This document shows, piece by piece, positions 51,322-60,911 of a stretch of 64,000 nucleotides of DNA. Position 1 is the stretch's first letter. Every line of letters starts with the position of its first letter. Under the pieces are notes generated by a model. The model saw only the letters and a list, made by a program, of their open reading frames with translations. It ran no database searches and was not told where the DNA came from. Made by a program: the position numbers and the translations under genes. This DNA is from Paenibacillus sp. FSL R5-0766 (GTDB lineage: Bacteria; Bacillota; Bacilli; Paenibacillales; Paenibacillaceae): the NCBI RefSeq assembly GCF_037971845.1, contig NZ_CP150227.1:1426001-1490000 (forward strand), given 5' to 3'.

Positions 51322-52071
51322 GTGGAACTGAAAGGATATTTTCGACTCTTACAAAAGAAACTGTGGTTGATTGTTGCAATTGCTTTGATAGCCGGTGTGG
51401 GTGCAGGGGTCAAAAGCATTTTCTTCACCCAGCCCATCTATGAGGCAAGTTCCAAATTGATCGTGAACCAGACCTCTAACGTTCAAGGCCAAGCGATGAT
51501 GGACTTCAGCATGATTCAAACCAATATCAAACTCATTAACTCTTACAGAGAAATTATTAAATCTTCCGCCATTATGGATAAAGTCGCTACCACGTATCCA
51601 GACCTGGGCTTAACCTCTGCTCAGCTCATGAATAGCACCTCCGTCTCTACAGCCAGCGAATCCCAAGTGATGAGCATAACTGTACAAGGGACTACCTACG
51701 AAAAAGCCGCAAAAACGGTCAATGCCATCTCCAACGTGTTCCAATCTCAAATCCCCCTGATCATGAAAATCGATAATGTGGCTATCCTCAGTGAAGCAAA
51801 AGTGGATAGTAACGCATCTCCAATCAATATGAAAACCACATTAAGCATCATTGTCAGTCTGTTCGCAGGTCTTGTGCTCGCGATTGCACTCGTATTCCTG
51901 ATGGATTATCTGGATGACACATTCAAATCCGAAACTGAACTTGAAAAAGAGCTGGGCCTGCCTGTGCTTACAGTGATATCCAAAATGAAAAAAGATGATC
52001 TGAAAAATACGAAAAATTACGTATCTCAACAGAAAGTGGGGGATGGCAAATATGTCGCGGCTAACCAATGA
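51322..52071 (+). CDS. Wzz/CapA-type polysaccharide chain-length / kinase-activator protein
   Basis: A 249-residue polysaccharide co-polymerase. AGGAGG ends at 51314, so GTG 51322 (spacing 7) is a better start than ATG 51316 (spacing 1). Two membrane segments, at about 15-34 (KKLWLIVAIALIAGVGAGV) and 175-195 (TLSIIVSLFAGLVLAIALVFLMDYL), enclose an external Wzz domain. The C-terminal tail (about 30-50 residues) should touch and activate the kinase encoded next. The kinase gene begins 20 bases before its stop. Confidence 0.9.
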   Translation: MELKGYFRLLQKKLWLIVAIALIAGVGAGVKSIFFTQPIYEASSKLIVNQTSNVQGQAMMDFSMIQTNIKLINSYREIIKSSAIMDKVATTYPDLGLTSAQLMNSTSVSTASESQVMSITVQGTTYEKAAKTVNAISNVFQSQIPLIMKIDNVAILSEAKVDSNASPINMKTTLSIIVSLFAGLVLAIALVFLMDYLDDTFKSETELEKELGLPVLTVISKMKKDDLKNTKNYVSQQKVGDGKYVAANQ

Positions 52072-52729
52072 AAATAACAGTCTGGTGACCTATTTCAACT
52101 CCAAATCTCAAATCTCGGAGGGATACCGTAAATTACGGACGAACATCCAGTTCTCCTCAATCGACAGTCATATCAAAAAAATCATGGTAGCTTCCGCTGA
52201 ATCCGGCGAAGGCAAGACCACAACCATTAGCAACCTGGCGGTAACCTATGCCCAGGAAGGCAAAAAAGTTCTGCTGATCGATGCGGATCTGCGTAATCCT
52301 TCCTTGCATCAGGTGTTTTCCGTACCGAATCATATCGGTCTTAGTAGTGTGCTGTCTAATCAGTACAGTGTGGAAGAAGTGCTTAGAGAGAGCTACATCG
52401 ACAATCTCCAATTATTCACTTCTGGCCCAATTCCACCGAACCCTTCCGAGATGATCGGTTCCAACCGGATGAAAAGGCTGATTGAGAAGTTAGAGGATCA
52501 ATATGATGTCATCATGTTTGATACACCTCCGGTGCTTGCGGTAACGGATGCACTCATTGTGAGTTCGCTGTGTGATGGTGTGTTGCTGGTCGTGAACTCG
52601 GGCAAGGTCAAGAAGGAACTGGTGAAGAAGACCAAGGCTGCTCTGGAACATGTGAATGCACGGATCTTGGGCGCAATTCTGAACAATATCAAAAACGTTG
52701 CGGTTCCGGTGGGCTACGGAGAGAAGTAA
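52052..52729 (+). CDS. Bacterial tyrosine kinase, CpsD/CapB family
   Basis: A 225-residue BY-kinase. ATG 52052 is at good distance from GGGGG at 52037-52041; ATG 52043 is too close. Walker A at about 48-57 (ASAESGEGKTT), Walker A' at 75-81 (LIDADLR), Walker B at 152-160 (DVIMFDTPP). The usual C-terminal tyrosine cluster is reduced to one Tyr (Y222 in VGYGEK). It phosphorylates itself in trans and forms ring-like complexes with the Wzz protein to control polymerisation and export. Coupled to the upstream gene by overlap. Confidence 0.9.
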   Translation: MSRLTNENNSLVTYFNSKSQISEGYRKLRTNIQFSSIDSHIKKIMVASAESGEGKTTTISNLAVTYAQEGKKVLLIDADLRNPSLHQVFSVPNHIGLSSVLSNQYSVEEVLRESYIDNLQLFTSGPIPPNPSEMIGSNRMKRLIEKLEDQYDVIMFDTPPVLAVTDALIVSSLCDGVLLVVNSGKVKKELVKKTKAALEHVNARILGAILNNIKNVAVPVGYGEK

Positions 52730-52789
52730 ACCTTCCATCCAATGTTCCCAAGTAAACAGGTAATGTCTACTGCACCTTTATCACTGTAG

Positions 52790-52860
52790 GCACTCGGTCA
52801 TGCTGTGGGTTCAATGAACCTTAGACGTTAATCGTCGAAGGTATGACGTGAGGACGGGTT
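52790..52860 (+). ncRNA. Candidate branched RNA element between kinase and galU genes (EAR-like position)
   Basis: GTCAT (52797-52801) pairs with ATGAC (52843-52847) and encloses two hairpins: GGTTC (52808-52812) with GAACC (52816-52820), and GACG (52824-52827) with CGTC (52833-52836), extendable by CCTT/AAGG. In Bacillus subtilis an eps-associated RNA (EAR) for antitermination lies at the matching place, after the kinase gene. I cannot test the EAR consensus here; the fold is read by eye. Confidence 0.4.
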
Positions 52861-52916
52861 AGATGCCCTGGTTCAACTTTTATCAAACTAAAAAAAAAGA
52901 GGATAGGGTGGTATTT

Positions 52917-53819
52917 ATGAAAAAAGTGAGAAAAGCAATCATTCCTGCAGCTGGACTAGGTACACGATTTTTGCCAGCCACAAAAGCGATGCCCAAAGAA
53001 ATGCTCCCTATTGTGGACAAACCAACTATACAGTATATCGTTGAGGAAGCCATTGCCTCTGGAATCGAAGACATCATCATCGTAACCGGTAAAGGGAAGC
53101 GGGCAATTGAAGATCATTTCGACAACGCTTTTGAATTGGAACATAACTTGCTGGAAAAAGGGAAGCTGGGCCTGCTTGAAGAGGTTCGCAAATCCTCTAA
53201 CGTGGATATCCACTACATAAGACAAAAAGAGGCCAAAGGACTTGGTCATGCTGTCTGGTGTGCACGTAACTTTATCGGTGACGAACCTTTTGCCGTGTTG
53301 CTCGGAGATGACATCGTCGTATCGGAAGTTCCATGCACCAAACAATTGATTGATCAATATGATCAGGTTCAACATTCCATTGTTGGCGTACAAACCGTAC
53401 TTGCTGAACAAACAGACAGATACGGCATTGTAGACCCGCTTCAATCGGATGGCCGTTTGACAGAGGTTCTCAGGTTCGTAGAGAAACCTGCCCAAGGCAC
53501 AGCGCCTTCCAACCTGGCGATTATGGGGAGATACGTACTGAGTCCAGAGATTTTCGAACATCTGGAGCAACAAGAGATTGGTCAAGGGGGAGAGATTCAA
53601 TTAACAGATGCGATTCAGCGTTTAAATGAGACACAAGGAGTGTATGCTTACGATTTCGAGGGAGTACGTTATGACGTGGGTGAGAAACTGGGATTCATTT
53701 TGACAACCATCGACTTCGCTCTGCAAAAACAGGAACTTAGAATTCCAATGCTGCAAGCTCTGCAACAGATTCTGGAAAAAGAGTCGGTAGAACATGTAGC
53801 CGGGGGGGAGTTTGAATGA
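52917..53819 (+). CDS. galU: UTP-glucose-1-phosphate uridylyltransferase
   Basis: A 300-residue GalU/GtaB family enzyme; ATG 52917 ([20 protein letters not shown]) has GGGTGG upstream, and longer frames have no site. Nucleotide-binding start [57 protein letters not shown] catalytic region and [10 protein letters not shown] are all present. It makes UDP-glucose from glucose-1-phosphate, the donor for the polysaccharide and for glycolipids. Its stop overlaps the sugar transferase start (ATGA). Confidence 0.95.
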   Translation: MKKVRKAIIPAAGLGTRFLPATKAMPKEMLPIVDKPTIQYIVEEAIASGIEDIIIVTGKGKRAIEDHFDNAFELEHNLLEKGKLGLLEEVRKSSNVDIHYIRQKEAKGLGHAVWCARNFIGDEPFAVLLGDDIVVSEVPCTKQLIDQYDQVQHSIVGVQTVLAEQTDRYGIVDPLQSDGRLTEVLRFVEKPAQGTAPSNLAIMGRYVLSPEIFEHLEQQEIGQGGEIQLTDAIQRLNETQGVYAYDFEGVRYDVGEKLGFILTTIDFALQKQELRIPMLQALQQILEKESVEHVAGGEFE

Positions 53820-54514
53820 GTCCATCTCCCCAAACGAAGGAAGCGGAGATTGTTATGGACCCAAGTCTGGGGTACAATGCATCAACGATGTCAGGACAAA
53901 ATGCGGATAAAGTGTATCTATTTATGAAAAGAATGCTCGATTTGCTGGGTTCTTTCATAGGTTTGATCATTTTGTGCCCCTTGTTTGCGGTCATCGGAGT
54001 ACTGATCAAAATCGAGGCCCCACAGGGGTCTGTTTTTTTTCGTCAGGTACGGGTAGGACAGAATGGAAAAGAGTTCCACATGTACAAATTCAGGTCCATG
54101 GTTGCGAATGCAGAAGATCTGCTGGAACAACTGATTGATCAGAATGAAGTGAACGGGAATATGTTCAAAATGAAAAATGATCCCCGCATTACCCGGATTG
54201 GCAAGTTCATTCGGAAAACCAGTCTGGATGAGTTGCCACAGTTGTGGAACGTGTTCAGAGGAGAGATGAGTCTCGTTGGACCCAGACCGGCTCTGCCCAG
54301 AGAAGTGAAGAACTACACTTCCTATGACAGACAACGTCTTCAGATGATTCCGGGATGTACGGGATTATGGCAAGTCAGCGGTCGAAATAGTGTTGGTTTT
54401 GAGGAAATGGTGGAGCTGGATCTGACGTATGCCCGTGAGCGCAGCATGATGGTGGATATCAAAATTATCTTCAGAACGTTCAAGGTGCTGGTAGGTTCGA
54501 AGGATGCGTTTTGA
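53816..54514 (+). CDS. Undecaprenyl-phosphate sugar phosphotransferase (initiating)
   Basis: A 232-residue bacterial sugar transferase. After a polar N-terminal 40 residues comes one membrane segment ([23 protein letters not shown]) and the catalytic domain: [57 protein letters not shown] and [13 protein letters not shown]. It transfers a sugar-1-phosphate (glucose or galactose likely) to undecaprenyl phosphate and starts the repeat unit. No N-terminal four-helix membrane domain, so it is the short (WbaP-C/EpsL) type. Confidence 0.92.
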   Translation: MSPSPQTKEAEIVMDPSLGYNASTMSGQNADKVYLFMKRMLDLLGSFIGLIILCPLFAVIGVLIKIEAPQGSVFFRQVRVGQNGKEFHMYKFRSMVANAEDLLEQLIDQNEVNGNMFKMKNDPRITRIGKFIRKTSLDELPQLWNVFRGEMSLVGPRPALPREVKNYTSYDRQRLQMIPGCTGLWQVSGRNSVGFEEMVELDLTYARERSMMVDIKIIFRTFKVLVGSKDAF

Positions 54515-54548
54515 AACACGATTCTGGCTTTAAGGTGGCATAGCAGAT

Positions 54549-55925
54549 ATGCAAAAGACCGGTATACTTGCTGCATTAAATATGAAGTCGTTTAATATCA
54601 TTCTTTTTTCGCTGGTAATTGTCTTCGCAGCAATCTATCTTCCACTAGTCTCGGTTGTTGCACTCATAGCTGTGATTCTGCTGGGCGTTTATATTAAACA
54701 GCCCAGCTGGATTTTTATGATTCTCATCGTCAGTTTTTCATTGTCCATTGATAAGATATTTAGCATTCATCTGGCAGGACTGGATTCGCTGTCCTTCTAC
54801 AAGCTGGCAATTCTGGGTTTTGTCGTCTCTCTTTTTTTACGCTTTGGTATTCGCAAAGAGTTGATCTATCCTGCACTGGCGATTGGTTTTTTATTTGTGG
54901 AGAGTTATTTTCTATCGGATCTGCCCAATAAGGTTAGTCCGCTCGATCCATTCAAGGCCTTTCTGGGAGTCATTGTTCCTTTTTTGTTGCTGATGCCTCA
55001 TTTTTCAAGAGAGATCAGTCAACGAATTATACGTGTACTCGCATGGTTGCCGCTGTTCAGTCTTGCTGGTGGTTATATTCTGCAACTCGCCGGCATATTG
55101 TCCATTACTAACCTGGAGATGTCGGGAGTAACCCGGTTACAGGGTGCCAACATCGCTGCGCATCTGGCCATGTTGTGTTTTATCTCCATCTGCGTCTGTC
55201 TGATTCAGATCAAGCAAGGCCATCAGGTTGTTCTGTATTACATGCTTACCTTGACACATCTGGTCATTCTGGTCCAGACGGGAACAAGGGGGCCGCTTAT
55301 TGCGCTTATTCCGATTATTTTGGTCTATCTTTTTGATCAACTGAAAGCCTTCATCAAAGGCAGAGTCAGTGCCATTATTCCTCTCATTCTGTTTGTTGTC
55401 GCTGTGGCCTATATGGTGATTGCGCAGTGGGACAATTATGAGATGAGGTCAGAGAGCAAAGGGTTGTCGGGAAGGGATGTAGCCTGGAATTATTTTATTG
55501 GCAAAGCAAATGAGTATCCGATATTTGGACGTGGGCTCGGCTCAACTCTCGTAGCGAATGATGGAAGTATTTTTTCTGGATTCGTTGTTCCGCATAATGA
55601 ATACATTCGTTTTTATTACGATGGCGGTTTAGTTGGAGCCATCCTGTTGTTTCTATCGCTGCTGCTGGTGTTTCGGGCTGTGTACTTCCGATTGGGCGGC
55701 ATGATCCGGTTGTATTTTGCCGGTATGATTATCGGTTTTCTGACCTATTCCTTTTTTGACAATACCCTGTCCACGGTTCATCTGATTGCTCCATTCTGTA
55801 TCTTCCTGAACGCGTTATATGCTACGGGAAATGGAGTTCATTCCAAGTTAGGGGCTGAAGCAGAAGTGGATATACAGATACAGCGAGCCAAGGACGTATC
55901 CTTTTCAAAGGAGATTAGAACATGA
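54549..55925 (+). CDS. O-antigen ligase/polymerase family protein (Wzy)
   Basis: A 458-residue polytopic membrane protein with about ten segments. AAGGTGG at 54532-54538 precedes ATG 54549. The large external loop and the pattern LVQTGTRGPLIALIPIILVY, then NEYPIFGRGLGSTL and VPHNEYIRFYYDGGLVGAIL, are typical of Wzy/WaaL (O-antigen ligase family). In this context it should polymerise repeat units on the outer side of the membrane. Its stop overlaps the next start by ATGA. Confidence 0.85.
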   Translation: MQKTGILAALNMKSFNIILFSLVIVFAAIYLPLVSVVALIAVILLGVYIKQPSWIFMILIVSFSLSIDKIFSIHLAGLDSLSFYKLAILGFVVSLFLRFGIRKELIYPALAIGFLFVESYFLSDLPNKVSPLDPFKAFLGVIVPFLLLMPHFSREISQRIIRVLAWLPLFSLAGGYILQLAGILSITNLEMSGVTRLQGANIAAHLAMLCFISICVCLIQIKQGHQVVLYYMLTLTHLVILVQTGTRGPLIALIPIILVYLFDQLKAFIKGRVSAIIPLILFVVAVAYMVIAQWDNYEMRSESKGLSGRDVAWNYFIGKANEYPIFGRGLGSTLVANDGSIFSGFVVPHNEYIRFYYDGGLVGAILLFLSLLLVFRAVYFRLGGMIRLYFAGMIIGFLTYSFFDNTLSTVHLIAPFCIFLNALYATGNGVHSKLGAEAEVDIQIQRAKDVSFSKEIRT

Positions 55926-56380
55926 AGGTCTGTTTGATCAGTTCTACAGGCGGTCATTTTGATGAATTAACCAAAATTATTCCTGCGGTTGAAGAACATG
56001 ATTATTTCCTGATTACCGAGAAGAATAAAAGCAGAAAAGTAGAATCGTCTCAGGGCAAAGTATACTTCTTAATGCAGCAAGAGCGGAAAAATGCGATGTT
56101 CTTGCTAATCTTTGTGGCTAATATTATCAAGTCGTTCTTTCTATATCTGCGTGAGCGTCCAAAGGTGATCATTACAACAGGGGCAGGAGCTACCTATCCT
56201 TTTTGCCTCATCGGTAAAATCTTTGGTGCCAAACTGATTTATATCGAAAGTTATGCCAAAATCTATTCCTCCAGCGCAACCGGGAGATTGATGTACAAAA
56301 TCTCGGATGAGTTCTTCATTCAATGGGAAACGTTGCAGGATAGCTATCCCAATGCAAAATACAGGGGGGCTTTATTTTGA
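55922..56380 (+). CDS. PssD-like glycosyltransferase subunit (Alg14-type)
   Basis: A 152-residue protein of the Alg14/PssD family: MKVCLISSTGGHFDELTKII start, ITEKNKSRKV, and RPKVIITTGAGATYPFCLIGKIFG. Alg14-type proteins anchor the catalytic partner at the membrane; a hydrophobic stretch (FLLIFVANIIKSFFLYL) fits. The next gene encodes the PssE/Alg13-type partner and overlaps by 4 bp, so the two form one split GT28 enzyme. Confidence 0.88.
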   Translation: MKVCLISSTGGHFDELTKIIPAVEEHDYFLITEKNKSRKVESSQGKVYFLMQQERKNAMFLLIFVANIIKSFFLYLRERPKVIITTGAGATYPFCLIGKIFGAKLIYIESYAKIYSSSATGRLMYKISDEFFIQWETLQDSYPNAKYRGALF

Positions 56381-56856
56381 TATTTGCTATCGTTGGAACC
56401 CAGCGTTTTCCCTTCAATCGGATGTTTGAGCTTATTGATGAGGCGATTGAGGCAGGAATTATTGAAGAAGAGGTTATTGCCCAATCCGGATATACCGAGG
56501 TTCAGCCCCGAAATTTTACTGTGATTCCTTTCCTTACCCAGGAAGAGATGAATGAATATGTGGAGCGCAGCAGATGCATTATTTCTCATGCGGGTGTGGG
56601 TTCCATTACAAATTGTCTTGAACGTGGCAAGCCGGTTATTGTCATTCCACGCCGGAAAGAATGGGGCGAGCATGTGGATGACCATCAGCTTGAAATCTCC
56701 AAGGTTTTTCAGGATAACGGCTATGTGGCCGTCGCGGAGAGTCGGGCTGAATTACAAAAGTTGATTCCTTGCATAGAGGATCTGACGTTCCAGCCTTATG
56801 TGAGAAAACAGTCTGATCTGATCTCATCCATTAAAAATTACGTGAACAGTCTGTAA
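56377..56856 (+). CDS. PssE-like glycosyltransferase subunit (Alg13-type)
   Basis: A 159-residue GT28 C-terminal-domain protein, starting at TTG 56377 that overlaps the PssD stop. Marks: FAIVGTQRFPFNRMFELID, CIISHAGVGSITNCLERGKP and VIVIPRRKEWGEHVDDHQLE, the sugar-nucleotide site of Alg13/PssE. Together with the upstream subunit it adds one sugar (in Rhizobium PssDE, glucuronic acid) to the lipid-linked chain. The sugar here is not known. Confidence 0.88.
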   Translation: MIFAIVGTQRFPFNRMFELIDEAIEAGIIEEEVIAQSGYTEVQPRNFTVIPFLTQEEMNEYVERSRCIISHAGVGSITNCLERGKPVIVIPRRKEWGEHVDDHQLEISKVFQDNGYVAVAESRAELQKLIPCIEDLTFQPYVRKQSDLISSIKNYVNSL

Positions 56857-56894
56857 GAGGTATGAAGATTAACCATGAAAAAAAGGAGTCTATC

Positions 56895-57962
56895 ATGAAA
56901 CCAAAAGTATTGGTTGTTGGATCATCCTTGAAGGATATGGGCGGAATTGTGAGTGTCATCAAAAACATTGAGGATTCTTCGATCTCGGAAATGTATGCCA
57001 TGCAGCGAGTCGAAACGTACATCACGGGCAGCGTGTTATCACGGCTGCTTATTTTTATACGGGGATTCATGCAATTCTGGATGAAGCTGTACACTTTCAA
57101 GCCGGATATCGTGCATATTCATATGGCAAACAACGGGAGCTTTTATCGGAAGTCTCTATTTCTGCTAACCGCACGAAAGTTGTTTCGAAAGTCAGTCATT
57201 CTGCATATTCATGCGGCCAGCTTTGATGATTTCTACAATCAATTTGCTCTGCAGCGCAAGTATTGTCACTACATTCTGAATCAGGCAGACAAGTTGATTG
57301 TCTTGTCCCAGACGTGGAAAGAATACTTTGCTACGATTGTGCCAGAGACAGCGATTGAGGTTCTTTATAACGGGGTCTTTGTCAAAGAACCATTTGTGAG
57401 AGAACAACAAACAGCCGTTAATGCTCTCTTCATGGGTAGACTCGGTGAGCGTAAAGGAGTCTACGATCTGCTTCAGTCCATTCAGCAATTGAAGGCGCTA
57501 GGCGTTACAGCGACCTTTAATCTGGCAGGGGATGGCGAAGTCGAAGAAGTCAAAGCAATCGTGCAGCAGTATGGAATAGAGGATCGTGTCAATGTACTCG
57601 GCTGGATTAACGGAGAGCAAAAGGAAAAGCTGATGCGGGAAGCGGATCTACTGGTCCTGCCTTCTTATCATGAGGGATTACCTATGGCCATACTTGAAGC
57701 AATGAATTGTGGCTTGCCCATTATATCGACCACCGTCGGAGGCATCCCCGAAGTGATTACATCCGGTCATAATGGGCTGTTAATCGAGCCGGGAGATGTG
57801 CACGGGCTGACATCAGCGCTGGAATATCTCATCACGGATGAAGAGGTTAGAGCAAGAATGGGTTCACATAACAGAGAGATTATATCGGATAAGTTCGATA
57901 TGAATCTTCTCGTGGGCAGATTATCAGGAATATATGATGCACTTCAAGTGAAGGTATCCTAG
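56895..57962 (+). CDS. Glycosyltransferase family 4
   Basis: A 355-residue GT-B glycosyltransferase. ATG 56895 has AAAAGGAG; ATG 56862 has none. N-terminal domain: KVLVVGSSLKDMGGIVSVIK, VHIHMANNGSFYRKS. C-terminal donor domain: NALFMGRLGERKGVYDLLQ, LLVLPSYHEGLPMAILEAM, GLPIISTTVGGIPEV, with the EX7E pattern. It adds a sugar from a nucleotide donor to the growing repeat unit at the inner membrane face. Confidence 0.9.
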   Translation: MKPKVLVVGSSLKDMGGIVSVIKNIEDSSISEMYAMQRVETYITGSVLSRLLIFIRGFMQFWMKLYTFKPDIVHIHMANNGSFYRKSLFLLTARKLFRKSVILHIHAASFDDFYNQFALQRKYCHYILNQADKLIVLSQTWKEYFATIVPETAIEVLYNGVFVKEPFVREQQTAVNALFMGRLGERKGVYDLLQSIQQLKALGVTATFNLAGDGEVEEVKAIVQQYGIEDRVNVLGWINGEQKEKLMREADLLVLPSYHEGLPMAILEAMNCGLPIISTTVGGIPEVITSGHNGLLIEPGDVHGLTSALEYLITDEEVRARMGSHNREIISDKFDMNLLVGRLSGIYDALQVKVS

Positions 57963-57983
57963 TGAACAGGAAAAGGTGATGAA

Positions 57984-58928
57984 ATGAACCCCTTGGTATC
58001 TTGCATCATTACGACCCATAACCGGGCCGATTTATTGAAAAATGCGTTGAGAAGTGTACGTGAGCAAACACATCCGTATCTGGAGATTTTCATTGTGGAT
58101 GATGGTTCAGAAGATCAGACGCCAGAGATCTGTCAGGCTTGGACCCGGGAAGATTCACGGATTCGGTACATCCGGGTTCCATATCCCAAAGGAGCCAACC
58201 ATGCACGGAATGTAGGGATATCCCAAGCCAATGGCAAGTACATTGCCTTCCTGGATGATGATGATGAATGGCTACCTGACAAAATAAAAACCCAGGCGGA
58301 AGTGCTGGAACGAACAAAGGAATCATTCACCTTTTGCAGCAAGTATCTCGCATACACGAATGAGCAGCATCAGGTGGTCAAACGGAAATTGTCGGTGGAA
58401 CCTCGCGATGTTATTCGGTATGAGGATCTGCTTACATTCAACTGGATTGGGGAAACGTCCAAAATCATGGTACTTACCTCACTGGCCCGTGAAGTTCGAT
58501 TCGATGAAAATCTGACATCCGCTCAGGATTACGACTTTTATCTTCGTATATTGAAACGAGGCTACATCGCCGTGAATGTGAAAGAACCGCTGGTGGATAT
58601 CAACATCCATAGTGGTCCACGAATTTCAACCTCTACAACGGCCAAGTACAAGGGCCAACGTAAGATTATTTTGAAATACTACAATGACATGTCCAAGGAA
58701 CAGAAGCGCCGTCAGTTACACCACTATCGAATGCTCGAATGGTCGAGAAATACACTTCGCAATAACGTTTATTTGAAAAAAGCACTGTCGCTGTACCCTT
58801 GGTGGAAAGATTGGGTGCTGCTCAAGCGTAATACCAAAATTATGATGCAAGGATTTCTAATGAGATTTCATGCAAGGCGCGCAGTTGGAACGTATACAGA
58901 GGAACCTGTGCGAATGAAACTAAAGTAA
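57984..58928 (+). CDS. Glycosyltransferase family 2
   Basis: A 314-residue GT-A enzyme starting with PLVSCIITTHNRADLLKNAL; AAAAGGTG precedes ATG 57984. Donor-site motif IFIVDDGSEDQTPEI and the metal-binding region FLDDDDEWLPDKI (about residues 88-100) are intact. The C-terminal third (KRRQLHHYRMLEWSRNTLRN) is basic and may lie on the membrane. It adds one sugar of the repeat unit; the donor is unknown. Confidence 0.9.
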   Translation: MNPLVSCIITTHNRADLLKNALRSVREQTHPYLEIFIVDDGSEDQTPEICQAWTREDSRIRYIRVPYPKGANHARNVGISQANGKYIAFLDDDDEWLPDKIKTQAEVLERTKESFTFCSKYLAYTNEQHQVVKRKLSVEPRDVIRYEDLLTFNWIGETSKIMVLTSLAREVRFDENLTSAQDYDFYLRILKRGYIAVNVKEPLVDINIHSGPRISTSTTAKYKGQRKIILKYYNDMSKEQKRRQLHHYRMLEWSRNTLRNNVYLKKALSLYPWWKDWVLLKRNTKIMMQGFLMRFHARRAVGTYTEEPVRMKLK

Positions 58929-58939
58929 GAGGTGTCTGG

Positions 58940-59962
58940 ATGGAAAATCCGACGGTGTATATGCTGCCCAAGATGATTGAGAACAATAAATTCAATGAGC
59001 TGTTATCCGATTCCATTGAGAACAAGGGATGGGAAGTGAAACAGTTTACCAAAAGAGATCTAATCAAACTGAAAAAAAATGATGTGCTGCATTTTCATTG
59101 GCCTAGCTTCTATTACAGGGGTTCTTCCGTGCTGACAACAGTGATCAAGTCCATTCTGTATGTATTGATGATTTGTTTTGCACGCTTGCGCGGGGCTAAA
59201 TTGTTCTGGACAGTGCATAACATCTGGCCTCACAACAGCGGTAAGACGCGGTTCGATTATTGGATGAGAAAAATACTGGTCCAAAATTGCTCCAAGCTGA
59301 TTGTCATGGGTAAACCCTTGATCTCTGAGATCTGTTCGACATTCGGGATTGATTCCAGCCGGATCGAGGTTATTCCGCATGGACATTACAAGGGAGTGTA
59401 TCAGGGAAAAGGCGTGAATATCCGCTCCCGGTTTGGCATCCCGGAGGATAGTTATGTGTATGCTTTCTTCGGTCAGGTGTCGCCTTACAAAGGCGTGGAT
59501 GATTTGCTGGAGGCATTCAAGGATCTGGATTCCGAACAAGCCCATCTGTTGATTGCCGGCAAAAAGGTAAAGGATTATGACCTTGGAGATGAATTTCTCA
59601 AGAGCGGACATATTCATACCCATTTTCATTTCATCGAAGATGATGAATATTCGGACTATTTTGATGCAGTCGATTCGATCATTCTTCCATACAAGCAAAT
59701 TGCAACTTCAGGCAGTGCAATTCTGGCATTGACCTTCTGTAAACCGGTGGTGGCACCACGGATTGGCTTGTTGGAGGAATACCTGCCCGAAGATTGTGCC
59801 GTGCTCTACGAACCTTCCGATCCGGATGGATTGCTCAAGGCAATGAATATGATCCGGTTAAAACAATCGGAGTTTCAGGAAGGCAGTGGTTTTGTCAAAG
59901 CGTTGGAGCGGCTGGATTGGCCAGTGATTGCCCAAAGGACACTTACCCTGTACTCCAGTTAG
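58940..59962 (+). CDS. Glycosyltransferase (GT-B, GumH/mannosyltransferase-like)
   Basis: A 340-residue GT-B protein; AAGAGGTG precedes ATG 58940. The start (PTVYMLPKMIENNKFNELL), LHFHWPSFYYRGSS and WTVHNIWPHNSG resemble the GumH/AceC mannosyltransferase branch. Donor domain: AFFGQVSPYKGVDDLLEAF, DSIILPYKQIATSGSAILAL, KPVVAPRIGLLEEYLPED. Mannose from GDP-mannose would fit the downstream ManC gene; this is inference. Confidence 0.85.
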   Translation: MENPTVYMLPKMIENNKFNELLSDSIENKGWEVKQFTKRDLIKLKKNDVLHFHWPSFYYRGSSVLTTVIKSILYVLMICFARLRGAKLFWTVHNIWPHNSGKTRFDYWMRKILVQNCSKLIVMGKPLISEICSTFGIDSSRIEVIPHGHYKGVYQGKGVNIRSRFGIPEDSYVYAFFGQVSPYKGVDDLLEAFKDLDSEQAHLLIAGKKVKDYDLGDEFLKSGHIHTHFHFIEDDEYSDYFDAVDSIILPYKQIATSGSAILALTFCKPVVAPRIGLLEEYLPEDCAVLYEPSDPDGLLKAMNMIRLKQSEFQEGSGFVKALERLDWPVIAQRTLTLYSS

Positions 59963-60005
59963 TGCAGATGAACGGGTGGACCTAATTGAAAAATATGGGG
60001 ATGAA

Positions 60006-60911
60006 ATGATGAAGGTAACCGTCGCGATCTGTACGTATAACCGTGCACAGGATGCGGTAGAGGCCATACGAAGTGCGATACAACAGAATTACGCAAGCAG
60101 TGACTATGAGATCATACTCATTGATAACAATTCGAAAGACAACACCCGGGAAATCGTGCTCCAAACCATCTTGCAGCATGAGAACCATTCGATCCGTTAT
60201 GTGTTGGAAGAAAAGCAAGGCTTGTCTGTAGCTCGTAACCGGGCCATTCACGAGGCGCGCGGCGAGTATATCCTGTTCCTTGACGATGATGCCTTTGCTT
60301 GCAGGGATTGGATTCGCCAGATCGTTAGCGTGTTTGAGATGAATGAAAATATCGGTTGTGTCGGTGGCAAGATTGACCCGATCTGGGAAGTGCCTGAGCC
60401 AATGTGGATTCCACCGGAGAACAGGTCGCTGTTCACCATTCTGGATTTTGCAGATGAAGTCACTGAGATGAAAAGTCCTTATATTCCATTTGGCGCCAAT
60501 GTGGCTTTTCGTTTATCCGTCTTTGATCAACTGGCTCCCTTCCGTGAAGATCTTGGAAGAGTGGGTAACAATCTCCTCTCCAGTGAAGAGAGTGAGTTGA
60601 TTGCAAGAATACGGACAAAGTTCAAGGTATATTACACGCCGTATGGCGCGGTACAACATAAAGTAGCCAAAGAGCGAACGACAAAGAACTGGTTTCTGCG
60701 CCGAATCTATTGGCAGGGTGTGAGTGATGCCATTCGTGATCAGGATCGTGGTGTTGTGCGTACGGCCAAACATGGGATCAAGCTTGCACAGGGGATCACA
60801 ACCTCACTGATCTACATTTATAATGCAGATCGGTTCACACGTCAGCTTGCCAAAGTATGTTACCGAAACGGCATGATTGTTGGGTCGCTTCGTCAAAACA
60901 GTAAGGGATGA
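60006..60911 (+). CDS. Glycosyltransferase family 2
   Basis: A 301-residue GT-A enzyme. ATG 60006 or 60009 (MMKVTVAICTYNRAQDAVEA) lies after GGGGATGAA; the frame runs back to 59928 without a site. Motifs: EIILIDNNSKDNTREIV, GLSVARNRAIHEARGEYILF and LDDDAFACRDWI, then CVGGKIDPIWEVPEPMW, typical of GT2 enzymes of exopolysaccharide loci. The next gene overlaps the stop by ATGA. Confidence 0.9.
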   Translation: MMKVTVAICTYNRAQDAVEAIRSAIQQNYASSDYEIILIDNNSKDNTREIVLQTILQHENHSIRYVLEEKQGLSVARNRAIHEARGEYILFLDDDAFACRDWIRQIVSVFEMNENIGCVGGKIDPIWEVPEPMWIPPENRSLFTILDFADEVTEMKSPYIPFGANVAFRLSVFDQLAPFREDLGRVGNNLLSSEESELIARIRTKFKVYYTPYGAVQHKVAKERTTKNWFLRRIYWQGVSDAIRDQDRGVVRTAKHGIKLAQGITTSLIYIYNADRFTRQLAKVCYRNGMIVGSLRQNSKG

